DNA from: Gordionus sp. m RMFG-2023
Lineage: Eukaryota > Nematomorpha > Gordioida > Chordodea > Parachordodidae
Direction of reading: 5' to 3'
Length of the DNA: 64,000 bases
Assembly: GCF_954871325.1 (NCBI RefSeq)
Contig: NC_088777.1
Location: 7,107,366 to 7,171,365, forward strand
Part shown: piece by piece, positions 11,601 through 23,100 of the stretch
Numbering within the stretch: the first letter of the stretch is position 1
How the letters are laid out: the number at the start of each line of letters is the position of its first letter
Program-made: the position numbers and the translations under genes
Notes under the pieces: model-generated
Database searches by the model: none
Told to the model about the DNA's origin: nothing
Seen by the model: the letters and a program-made list of their open reading frames with translations, nothing else

Positions 11601-13498
11601 TGAACGAAAGTCGTTTGTTGAAGTATATTTACACACCAAAATAAAAATATTTAATAGTTTAATATTTATTGTGTTTAATTAAAGTTATATATATTTCTAA
11701 TTAATAAAAATTATTGGAGAAAAAATTGAAATTTGCATCCCTTAATTGCATAATGTGCACATTATTACACATACTATTCATCTTCTAAGAAATTCAGAAT
11801 TTTTTTCAAAAAAAAGTAATGAGATTTTCAATAGTATAGAAAGAAGAAAAGATGTAATTTGGCAAAAAAAAATTATTCCAATATAATTAATGGGGAAAAA
11901 ATTGCAAAAAGATCTTATCATTGAGTAACGATGCTAGATTTAAATATAAAGATAAAAGAATCAAATTATCCATAAACAAATATGGATGGTAGAGTCTAAC
12001 CATTATAAGTCTCTCTATATTTTCCGAACCTCAACCCATGATCGCTAAAAACTATTATAAACGAGTTTTTCAAGAGCTTCTTTTCCAATAACCTCTTAAA
12101 GTAAAGAGAAATTAATTGATCTATCACGGCTGCACCCGGAAGATTATTGTGAGTGAATTTCGTTATAAAGTTTAGATTGAAATAAGGCTGACCAAGAATT
12201 TCCATTGATTTAATAAGAGATTCAGAATAATCTAGCAACATGTCAATTTCACTCTTGCCATACAAAGAACAATGATCGTAACGTTTTGTGAGGTTCATGA
12301 ATCTCATCCATTCTAGGGAGAATGGTCGAAAGTAAAAGTTTGAAGGAACGGCCAGAAAACCATTTTTTTGGTAGTTGTAAGTTGCATAAATAGGTTCGTC
12401 CTCTAAATAAATGCTGGCATACCCTCTTTTTTCGTATTCACGCCAAATCAGACTTAAGTTGTCAAAATATTTTATGGATCCATGTGGAAACTCTTCCGAA
12501 ACCCATTTTCCAGTGAATAAAGGTGTTAAATTGGGGTACGTATTATCGCCTACCTTACAATAACCTTTATAGGAGTAAACGTTTTTTCTGAGAGAACTAA
12601 GAAGTCTATAAGTTTTATCAAAGTACCTCTCAAAATTTCCCCTTGATGTTGAATCCACACCCATTAGTAGTACGTTCAATCTATTATTGCTTAATTTGGC
12701 TTCATTTAATAAATTACGCTTTATTTGAGTCTTTATATAATGGGTCACTACAGCTCGTGCAGGAACTATGTGGGCATTTTGATAAATGACGGAGTTGTTT
12801 TTATCACGACATGTCACACTGAGGTAGACATCAAAGCTTTGCTGCTTGACATTAGTGAACGACATCTGAAAAGAGGCTAGGTTGGACATGTAAACTAAAG
12901 TTGAGGTATTAAAATAAACAGGTTCCCCAAGAATGTTGTTATCATCAGGAAGGTTGGATTTGTCATCTCTAAGTATCTGAAAGTAATAACAGCTTCCTAA
13001 ATTTTTTGAACCTCCATAATAAGCTTCTAGCACTTTAGTATCTAATATAATTTTGAAATTCGAATCTTGTTCCGAAATGTCAATACGATTTGTAGCCTTA
13101 GACTCTAAAAATGTCAAAGGTACTCTTACATCTTGTATGCAATCTAATTTCGAATAGCTCAAATATTTGAGCTCTAGATAAGGGGTTATAACGTTTATGG
13201 ACGTGTTTAATCGTAAAATTTTACAACGAGGCATATTTAAGTCATATGAAATAGAAGAAATCTTACTATATTTTATTAAATCTGGGTTAAAATTTATTAA
13301 AGTATCAGTAATATGAGAAGTATTAGGAACGGAAAATGGTAGCGCTATATTTTCGCCACTCTCAAGCTTCCGGAAAATCCCTGAATTATAACTGTAAGAG
13401 TACCAAGAATAAAAGATAAAGAATTCCAAACATAAAAATGTGACATTTCTGTATATGTTGTGTCTTAGGGTATGGAAAAAAAATCTGGCTCCTTGCAT
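8657..13498 (-). CDS. DUF229 family protein (alkaline-phosphatase/sulfatase fold), two exons
   Basis: Exons are 13498-12001 and 9513-8657, joined in phase 1 (donor GTTAGA, acceptor CCAAG); together they encode about 784 residues. The start ATG at 13498 precedes a hydrophobic segment (about residues 19-35), giving a type II membrane or secreted topology. Family motifs follow in order: LLMGVDSTSRGNF (residues 278-289, the metal-site/nucleophile region), KVGDNTYPNL (315-324), IYLEDEP (363-369), FTHNNLPG (448-455) and FSDHGLRFGKYRETYNG (484-500). This last runs across the splice into ILEDRMPFLLIIPP, exactly where the family reads on. DUF229 proteins are common in invertebrates and have the alkaline-phosphatase-like fold; the substrate is unknown. 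The 2.5-kb intron holds a family A MITE and a decayed tract. A polyadenylation-type AATAAA lies on the minus strand near 8420. Upstream is a truncated paralogue at 14787-15035. Confidence 0.88.
10071..10885 (+). pseudogene. Unrecognised decayed coding-like tract inside the DUF229 intron
   Basis: This intron region is unusually poor in long A/T runs and rich in Lys, Glu, Arg and Asp codons. Readable pieces on the plus strand include MDKKEYMAIDEDETDRIDI (from 10071), a run of about 91 codons from 10457 (KQYEIRTRRPKNLIGNKVK), and from about 10757 MKQVSRKKIKLPIMIKEIV. They lie in different frames with stops between. It looks like one old intronless insertion on the strand opposite the host gene. 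I recognise no family. Confidence 0.3.
11069..11291. repeat. hAT-type MITE, family A, copy 3
   Basis: It starts TAGTGTTGTTAAACGGCTC and ends GCCCGTTTAACAACACTA. It carries the family's middle blocks (TTTTTAAAAATGGCTAACTC, CCTCGAGATTTCGC, CCATCTATGAG). It sits in the DUF229 intron. The flanks do not match, so no target duplication remains. Confidence 0.75.
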
Positions 13499-14786
13499 TC
13501 CTTTTCCGAAATAAGTAAAAAAAGAAAATTTTTTGCGAACTATTTTTGAAATATAGTGCTCATAAATATCTTTATAAAATTTATAAAGATACTTATTGAA
13601 ATTTTTTTTTATAAAATATTTAAACTAACACATTACCTTTAGACGAGCCAGTAATCTGTAGTTTCAATAATATGACAAAAATAAATTTATTTTTTATGGT
13701 AACACCAAAATTATATCTATATACTCTAATAAAAAAAAATTCAATTACCTTGAATATTATCTCTTTAAATAATGCCAACCTAGGCATATATTAACATTAA
13801 AAGCAAGATAATAAAAATTTGAATTTCAAATTCATCAGTTAAAATAAAACCATTGAAATTTAATTTAAAATAATCGTATCAAAACAGAAAATAATCAAAA
13901 TTTTATAAAAAAAAATCATAAAGCGATTATATACTTTATGGTCTAAAAATTGCATTTTTCCATATAAAAAATTTTTTTTTTATCACTGAAGATAAGAATT
14001 GACACAATTATTTAACCTAAAGCAAATAAATTTTGATTAATGAGTTTGGAATAATTTGAAAGAATTTATTGAAGATTAGATAAATCCAAAATAAATAATA
14101 AATATTTAGTTTGAAAGGTTTCATGAATGTGGAGAGAGCTCTTAAAAATAATTGATAATAAAGTATACTTATTGTAGTAAATTAGAAATTATATTCATAA
14201 TTAAATGACTTTACATATTTTAATATTAATATAATATATGTATGTTTATTATGTAATGAATTCCCATATCCCTTATTTATATATATAATATTATTATGAT
14301 TTTATATATATGTATGATATAATATCGAGTGAAGGTTAGCTACCTAACACTCATATAGATTTTAGCATTATCCATATCATTATTATTGTTTCCGTCTAAT
14401 TGTGTGTATGGATGGTTTATCTATGGATTCTATATGATGTTGTATAAATGTATTATGGAATAAAATATTGGGTGAATCTATAATCAGCATATATATATAT
14501 AATAAATATGGATTTATAATACTTATCATTATCAGTTAAAATTATGAACAACTAAAGATGAGCAAATTCTTTAAAATAAATTGCAATTTATGTCCATGGA
14601 AGACAATGTTTCCAATATTATGTGTATATGTAATGATATGACCCCATCTATTTGAAATCCGCCTACCCAATCATTCAAAAATAATAATTAATCTCTCTTA
14701 AGATATTTAATATATATAAATTTATGTATCAAAGCAAAGTTGGCATTGATTACAAAGCATTTAAAGGGCTTAAATAACCATTAGAT
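13499..14786. other. 5' flank of the DUF229 gene
   Basis: A+T-rich DNA with no recognised gene. The promoter of the minus-strand DUF229 gene should lie in its left part, but I see no motif firm enough to name. Confidence 0.4.
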
Positions 14787-15035
14787 GCTTCTCTATTTTC
14801 CGAACCTACACGAGCTTTTCAAAACCATAATTTGCAGAGCAATTTCTTAAAGTAAGTTATCGGAATTCATCCATCATTACCGCACCATTGAGTGAATTGA
14901 ATGATAAAGTTTAGATTAAAATAAGTCTGGTCAGGTGTTTACGTGGTTTTAATAAGAGATTCAGAATAGTCTAGCATCATAATTTCACACTCGCCGTAAA
15001 AAGAAAAATGAGTGTAACGTTTGGGGAGGTTAATA
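14787..15035 (-). pseudogene. Truncated duplicate of DUF229 exon 1
   Basis: This segment aligns base by base with about 12010-12300 of the DUF229 gene: the shared blocks TCTCTATTTTCCGAACCT, TAAAGTTTAGATTRAAATAA, TTTAATAAGAGATTCAGAATA and GTGTAACGTTT are in the same order and strand. It covers only the end of exon 1, up to its splice site, has deletions and frame changes, and has no counterpart of the upstream coding part. It is a dead partial tandem duplicate about 1.3 kb upstream of the intact gene. Confidence 0.75.
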
Positions 15036-15967
15036 AGTAAAAAAAATATGTTGGAAGAAATTTAGTTAAGCTTAACAATCTTATTAAGACTCCATTTAAC
15101 AAGTACAAAGATGCTAGAGAAATCTTTGACAATCATCAAAAAACAAATTATCACAAAAGCTGTGAATAAACTGATGATTTCTTCAAATTAATTCAAAGTG
15201 GGGATATGATCCATCACATATTGACTAAAATAGGATTGAAATAGCAAAAGAATATATGTAAGATCAATAACTATTGAGTCCTTTCTATATTGTGGATTGC
15301 AGTGCCTAGCATTACGTGGCCATTTGATTTCCGAAAACATGATAACATATGTGGTATAAAATAAATTTTTTTTGTTAAAAATAGTCACCCTCTTCTGGTG
15401 ACGGCCATGAATATAGGTAATTTAAAATTGTTGCGTTATATTTAAAAGCTGATTTTTTTGTTTAATCGATTGTTGTTTTATGGCTCTTTAGGCTAATTAG
15501 TTTGATTAGGGATTTTGCTTTTTCCCAAATGAGCTGTTAAGACCACAAGGGATATAAGTCGACTAGATGTGAATATTTTTGGGATTTCCTTATTTCCGCT
15601 GAGCAGAAATGTTTATACACGTTAAGTTCCAATACATCTGTTTCACTATATCCCAGGATATTAATTTATGCCCATCAGGCCGCGAGTTATTAATAACAGA
15701 AGTATCTTATGGTTCGAGATGTGAAGGAACATCGGCTTTGAATAATGAATTTTGATTATTTTATTAATTCATTCGTGCTTTACATATTTATATCTGTTCG
15801 CGAGACAATGGCGTGGATGTCTAGCTTTAGAATCAACCACTACCCCACATCTTTTACAACTTTGAGGAACTCTTATACTTCCTTCCGTCACACAGTGAAT
15901 TTTAAAATCTCTATGCCATTAAAATCCAATATTATCTTCTTACAAGAAATCTAAAAAAAAATTTAAG
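15036..15967. other. Spacer without a recognised gene
   Basis: Moderately A+T-rich; several short open frames near 15745-15954 lack splice signals and family motifs. Nothing could be named. Confidence 0.4.
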
Positions 15968-15975
15968 TTAAAAAT

Positions 15976-16198
15976 TAGTGTTGTTAACTGCTCAATTTGA
16001 GCCGATTTTTAAAAACGGCTAACTCAATATTTTATCCAGAAAAATGTTATGCAAGCCTAAAAATTTTTGCTCATATATGGCACATAGTATTGAGCATCTA
16101 TTGGCAAAATCTAGACACTTAGGCAATATTTTCCTGGCTATAATGTGGAGTTAGTCGTTTTTAAAAATCGGTTCAAATCGAGCCGTTTAACAATACTA
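15976..16198. repeat. hAT-type MITE, family A, reference copy with target duplication
   Basis: The element begins TAGTGTTGTTAACTGCTC and ends GAGCCGTTTAACAATACTA. It is flanked by the perfect direct repeat TTAAAAAT at 15968-15975 and 16199-16206. The 8-bp duplication and the TIR sequence place it in the hAT superfamily. About 220 bases, no coding capacity; the halves are partly palindromic (GAGCCGATTTTTAAAAACGGC on the left, TTTTTAAAAATCGGTTC on the right). At least ten further copies occur in this window. Confidence 0.88.
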
Positions 16199-16236
16199 TT
16201 AAAAATAATATAAATAACGTAAAAAAATTGTTAATT

Positions 16237-16905
16237 TATGATATCGCATGGCTCCAAGCTACACTCCCTAATTACAATGAAGGAATTGGAATTCGGTCTC
16301 CTATCACATTAGAGATTTGCGGATTCATCTCATCTAGCATTGTTTCTTCAGATTTTTTTTAACTAATGAAACTATATCTTTAATACGCAACAAACACGCA
16401 TCTGACAATAATCTTTCCACTTCTGCATGGGAAAACTGGAATGCGGCCATGATTGAAGGTACTGTTGATTAACTTAACACAAATCTGAAATCAATTGTCC
16501 ATTCTTACTTTGCTTCTTTGAACAAGGCTTCAGTATATAATTTTAAGAGGCAATCCCATATAAGATCTTGGCTAGGAACTCAATGACCATGAATATCGCT
16601 TAGCCTTGGCTATTCGTTTAAACGATTCAATTCTATCCTCTCACATAAATGTGCAAGATGGCACAAACAAGTCAATTTGGATAGACACTGCCCTCAAAGC
16701 ATCAAAGGAAAAGAAGGGCGAGCTATCCGGCATGCTCTATGCAACTCGTTTACAAAGCAAACCTCTGCTCGTATTCCTTTCCACCAAATGGCCTTTGGCA
16801 ATAGAAGAGCAGGTGGAGTCTCTAGATTGACTTGGTATGCATATTATCATATTATTTTTGGTCATTTTGACTTGCAACTATCGGTCATCAAGTTCAAGAC
16901 TTAAC
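16237..16905 (+). mobile_element. LINE fragment, 3' part of the reverse-transcriptase ORF
   Basis: Translation in shifting frames gives LPNYNEGIGIRSPITLEIC (16268 on), matching the family's LPxxxGGLGIRS segment. Downstream comes a cysteine/histidine segment, HKCARWHKQVNLDRHCPQS, then a GRAIRHALCN segment, corresponding to the C-x-x-C...HGLSC...GR-x-RHA-x-LND block of a widespread animal LINE family. Several stops and shifts show that it is dead. The same family probably left the fragments at 6220-6660 (upstream domain) and 44868-45135 (C-terminal tail). Confidence 0.65.
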
Positions 16906-16984
16906 AGAAATACTTTAGACTGATTTTGGAGAGGACTCAAAAGAAGAATTCTACCTCGGTCAAGCACTGGCAATCTAAATGTCA

Positions 16985-17125
16985 AATTAATTTTCCATTG
17001 CCTAGTTAAGTCATTTTTTTCTTTTCTCTCTTTTTATTCTTATCTCACATCTTATTTTCTCTTTTCCGATTTTTTCTCTACTTTTCTCTTTATATATTTT
17101 TTATTCCACAATTTTACAATTTTTA
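16985..17125 (+). promoter_or_regulatory. Pyrimidine-rich tract upstream of ZGPAT
   Basis: From about 17010 to 17125 the plus strand is almost purely T and C (CTTTTCTCTCTTTTTATTC and similar). It ends about 60 bases before the first ZGPAT ATG. It could be part of the core promoter or 5' leader; no TATA box or initiator is clear. Confidence 0.3.
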
Positions 17126-17180
17126 TATTTTGTTTTATTTGTCAACTTTTAAAATTCTTGTTAATGTTATTGGCGTCTTG

Positions 17181-20100
17181 ATGGGTGCGACGTCGAAAAT
17201 GAATGAACAAGAAATACGAGATTCAATAGAAAATTGTAAAAAACAAGTAATTTTTCATTGATAGTCAAACTTTCCACATTTTACTTGTATTAATTAAACT
17301 AATAATTCGTTTGTCCCTTATATTTTAATTTACTATACATAATTTATTTTACTGGAAATGAGACATAAATCAATCTGCTTAAATTATATGCTAAGGATAT
17401 GATTTTTCATTATGCTGCATATATAGTTTAATAAATATATTAATCCCTTTAAAAGATTAGATGATTTGGTTACTAATTTCTATATTTTTAATATGTAAAA
17501 TTGTTTAAGATAACTGATTTGGGAAATTTATTTGATGCAAATTCTGAATTTAATAATGCAAATGGAATAGACAGAATAAAGCAACAACTCCTAGATGTCA
17601 TAAAGACAAGAGAAGGTTGATTGAAGATGCCATTTTATTTCCAACTTATTCATTTATACAGAAAATCTTTTGGCTATTAAAAAAGACCAATTACTAAATT
17701 TACTGGAAACAAAATATGAAGTAGTAAAATTTTTATTATCATCTTGAATTTATATAAATTAACATAGTTTATGTTTTTATTTTTTTAATGTTCCTATCAT
17801 TATGTAACCAAATCTTGAAAATGGAACTGAACCTATTTATTTTAAAAAAAATTAAAAGGGGTCATAACCCTTATAAATGTTTACACATGTTTATAGAGGT
17901 TTGTTTAAATATTAAATAAGGCTACCACCACAAGTTATTTATGTAACCATATGTAGGTTAGACTCATGCAAATGAGGCCTGACTTGGTTGGTATTTTATT
18001 TTTGCTTGACCCAGCTAATACTAATTGATATCTGGCCTAGCCTGATTCTAATTTTTTTTTATTAAGCTTGCCAACCCCAGCCTGGTTTTTAAAAACCAAA
18101 AATATATGCAATGGTAACCAATAATGATGAGGATTTCATTTTTATGATTTTCTTATTAAAGCAAACAAAGTATATAGAAAATAAATCACTTATATAAATG
18201 AATAATTATAACAAGTCATTTAATCATTAAAGTTTAACAAAATTTGGCTTTAGGATAATTTTATCTCTATTCTCTTACACCTGTTGTCTTTAATTTTTGT
18301 TAGCCCAGTCCAATAATTTTTTTTAACTTCTACTGGGGTTAAGCTAAGACTATGAAAGAGACTGGTTTTAAAATATTTCTCACTAGTCACTTCTGGTTAC
18401 TATGAACACTTTTTTAAAAAGGTATTGGTTCTAGATTATTTGAAAATTTTAAAAAAATTTAAACACCCTATAGAATCCTTTAATAAAATTATTGACACAA
18501 TCTGTAGGTCCACACCAAAAAACAAACTAAGCTTTGAGGAATTATTTTAAAAAAAATTCTGCTTTCTATAATGTTGGTTATCTTGTTTGGAGAAAACCTT
18601 GAGGTGTAAGTTATAGTTTATCATTCCATTTTACACTTAAAACAAATTATTTGATTATTTGAATCAAATATGAATAAGAAAATATGGTTTTTTGACAAAT
18701 TTTTATCTATTCAATGTATAATTTTGAAATATTCATTTATTATTCCAAATAATTTGTAAATATAAAAAATTAAATGAAAATATTTGAAATTATTCATAAA
18801 TATTTCATGTTCCTTATGGAATTTTTTTTTAAATTTTTTTTCATATCTCTAAATCACTTTTTTAAATTTTAATGATCCATTTTTTCATTTTTAAAGATAT
18901 TAACTATCAAATACAAATAATTCATATTTCACTAGGTGTTTAGGCTTATAACTTATATTCAAAGTATCACACTTGCTTTTTGTTTACTTATTTTACTCAT
19001 ACATTTCTAATATTTTATATATACTATATATAGACGTCAAACTATATATCCATTGCACCTGACCAAAGTAAAGAAGACAATGATATCGGGGGTACAAATG
19101 CTAATATTAAACCTTCTGAAGAATTATTGGCAGAGAATATTGAAATTTACAAATGTCAAGCCTATTTTTCTGATTTTATATATCCTAAATATCACGATGC
19201 AGTTATATTCGATACTCATATAACAAATTGCAATGGCACAAATCAAGATGAAGTTTACAAAAATAAGGAATATATAATTTTAACTTCAAAATAAAAATAT
19301 AACTATTATAATTGATGATATTTTAAATTTAATTGATTTTGTCAATTTTTTTTGATTACGCATTATCGATTTTTTTTTATCTTAAATATATAATACGCCG
19401 CTGCCAACAGAAGACCATTCCTTCATTCCCCCCTCAGGAAAGCGTCCAATTCCAAATCCGTCATTTCTAAATCTACTATTTCTGGTGCTTTTGAATCCTG
19501 TGTCCAATGATAAAATAGACAAGCCAATGCTTCCGCTACCGTAGGCGCCACCCTCGACACAGGTACCTCCTGTATCCCTGGTCCCGTCTGGATATCTCGG
19601 GTTGGCTGTCTTTCTAGTTGTCGCCTTGGTCTTCGCGGACACCGATCTTGTAGGTGGTCTCGGGATTGGCAGAGATAACAAGTCCGTGGAGGATTTCGTC
19701 CTCTTTGTATCGGGCTGGATTGAACCGCCGGCGTAGGGAATTCGGATAAACGCTCCTCAGTATTTTGCGTATATACGCTTATTCTTATGATCATCCCAGG
19801 AAATATATAAATTTATGTACTTGCGCCTACGGTAGCGGAAGCATTGGATACTACAAGCAATGGACCGGTAGAAGCACCAGAAATAGTAGATTTAGAAATG
19901 ACGGATTTGGAATTGGACGCTTTCCTGAGGGGGGAATGAAGGAATGGTCTTCTGTTGGCGGCGGCGTATTATATATTTAAGATAAAAAAAAATCGATAAT
20001 GCGTAATCAAAAAAAATTGACAAAATCAATTAAATTTAAAATATCATCAATTATAATAATAACAACATAGAAGAAAAAGAAATTTTATAAATTTAACAAA

Positions 20101-23100
20101 AAATGAAGGGGGTGGGGCTAACTATATATAATTCAAAAAAAGTTATAATTTAAACTTTTTAAAAATATTAGTTAGTCGTTCTATTCAGTCATCCCATTGT
20201 AACTGCCATGAAGCCATGTGATCGATTTTTAATGGGACAAAATTGTGACGATTGCAAGTTTGAGAATTAAATAATAATTATATATATATGATAATAATAT
20301 TTGGATATTGAATCCCACTAATGATTTATTTATAAAATATATAAGTTTGTAATACATTAAATTTTGTTCAACAATTAAAATATAAAACCTTTGATGAAAA
20401 TTAAAAATTAATAGTGATTAGATTATAATTTCAAAGAATCACATTAAAAATTTTTATTTTATATATCTATTATAATAATTTAATAAGCCCAAATACAACA
20501 ATCTAACATAAATTATTATCGGGCTATTATTAGTTATATTATATCAAATAATAATTATTACAATCAAGTGTCTCTTTAAATTTAACTTGAAGATTTTGAA
20601 ACTTATTTTATACTTTTTGGAAACATTTTACATTTGGTTAGGATAGAATTAGTTCCTTGAATATTGGATGTTACTGTAAAGTATACATTATATTTGGGCC
20701 ATGTGGTTAATGTTCAGAATCAAATGATGATGATGAAATAACAACATCCAAATATAAATAATAATATTCAAATTATACTATACAATAGGACAGTATCGGT
20801 GGGCAAAAAAAAATTCAAATGTAATATTGGAAACAGCTGATTATAAAATAACCATTAAATTAATATTTTTTATTTACAAATTAATAAAAATAAGATATAA
20901 AATTGAACAAACATTAAACACGAATGCGTTCGTCAAAAAAAAACAGGTTCAAAGTCCGCAAAAATAAAGGAAGTCGTTCTTCATTTTTTTTTCAAAAAAA
21001 CGAACTTAATATTTATAACATTAGTTAAAAAGTATATCATAACATCGATATTTAATATTTGCCCATTACAATATAGTACAATTTGAGCAAATAATTTATA
21101 AAAACAATTTTCTAAAATTGCTTCATGTAAAATACATAGGAAAAAAAAATAATCAAGCATCACAAATAATTATTATATTTATATCTAAAATTTGAAATGC
21201 ATGTTATGATAGATATTTTAATAAATAAACAATCGATTTTAATTAATGACATCAAATATAAAATCTGCTATTTAACCAAATATCCATGGCCATTTATAAA
21301 GAATAATAAAAATGATAATGTATTTATTATTTTTGGAAAATAAATAATTACAAAACTTTGCCCCCTAAAATTTATATATTATTTTACGCTAGATATTCTC
21401 ACGGTCATGTAGTGAAGAAACGGGATACAAGAGATTATGTTGAACCAAATTATGAGTAATCCTAACTACAATATTATTTGCAAATTAAAAATACATTATA
21501 AAAGCGAGATCCTAATTTGATTCACGAATAAGAAATCATTTCACGAACGTAGGAAAAGGAAGGCCGGGAGATAAATCATTTGCTTTAGCATTATACGAAA
21601 TTAATTTACCCATTCATAATCACTAAAAAGTAACATATCGGTGGGCAGCAAATGTCTAGCCAAGAATGAGCAGACCGATCTTTGGGTATTTTCCGAAATT
21701 GAATTTTTGGATGTAGATTCTTGCCAATCAAACGATTCTCATGTCGTCGTCAAAAATCTTACCAATAATCAATCATTCGCCACCTCTTTCGTTAACATCA
21801 AAATTATTGAAGGTTATTATCTCCAATCTATAATATATATATATATCTATTATTTATATATGAGCATTCATATCTATCTTATACGTAGATATGATGAAAG
21901 TATGCTAAGATTTATTTTATTGGGAACTAGAACCTTTGGAATGGGATCAAATCTAAGCATTAGAATCTCATCCTGGAATTCCTTCTAGGAATTGGAACCT
22001 ATTTAAAAATTTACCGAACCGGATATGACATAAGTACTTCTAATTTCTATATATATATCTGGACCTAAAATTTTTTTTAAAGATCTGGGTCGGGTTGTGC
22101 AAATGGTACCTCTGCAGGTCTCTGGTATATTAATTGTCTCAAAGGTTTATGTGGATTCATACTTGAGAGTTTTCCACCAAAACCAGAAACCCTATACTGA
22201 GCCAAATATAAAAATCATAACCTCCTTTGTAATAATCAGATTCACCTTTTGAAAAAATTGTCAGAATAAAAACTCCTTTAAAGTTTAAACCCCCGTTTCC
22301 AATATCTAACTTTGTAAACGAAGGCGTTCGTCTTTTTATCTTCGTTCAACTTTAGAAAACCTTATTATTTTTATTCAGGCTGTATCCAAAATCTAAAAAA
22401 TATAAATGAATATATATATTTCGAAGAAAAAAATAACAAGCTATTTTTTAAAAATAGAATAGTGGCCTATATCATTTTTCGTCATTTATAAAAATTTATT
22501 TTATTAATAAATTCGAATAAAAATTTATTCAATATGGGAAATTTTTTATAAAAAATTAGAAAGTATTATTAGTTTAGGCTGTGTCCAAAATGTTTTGAAA
22601 AAATCCTTAAGATTCATAAATTTTCACAAATTAATTTAAAAAAAACATTTTGGACACATCCACCAATTTTATCAAGGAATGATGAATAATATTATCAAGA
22701 TACCTAATCCAAATTTCTTACCTTCAACAGACATAAATACATCTATATGTATTTGTAGGAGATGATGCATATCCTTTTCATGATGAAACATTATAAAAAC
22801 CATTTAAATGCCCAAAAAATAAATTATCTTGTGCTAGAGTCTCAGTTGAGCAATGTTTTGGGATTTTAATTACCAAAATTAGGCATCTTCATAAATTATC
22901 TGAAGCTAACATAGTTAATACAATTCAGATTGTTAAGTCATATTGTCTTTTACATAATGTAATTATAGATATAGAGGGCAATCAAAATATAGAGCTTAAT
23001 TCAAATGAAGAATGCCCTTTACCAGATTCTACCGAATCTCAATACCATCGCCTGAATGAGAACTATAATAATATAAGAGGTAATTTCAAAGATGTATAAA

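Noticed and set aside
21641-21988. Stand-alone gene starting at GTG 21641
   Set aside because: It is ZGPAT exon 7 (21631-21812) read past its donor; the first residues align inside the family, not at a start.
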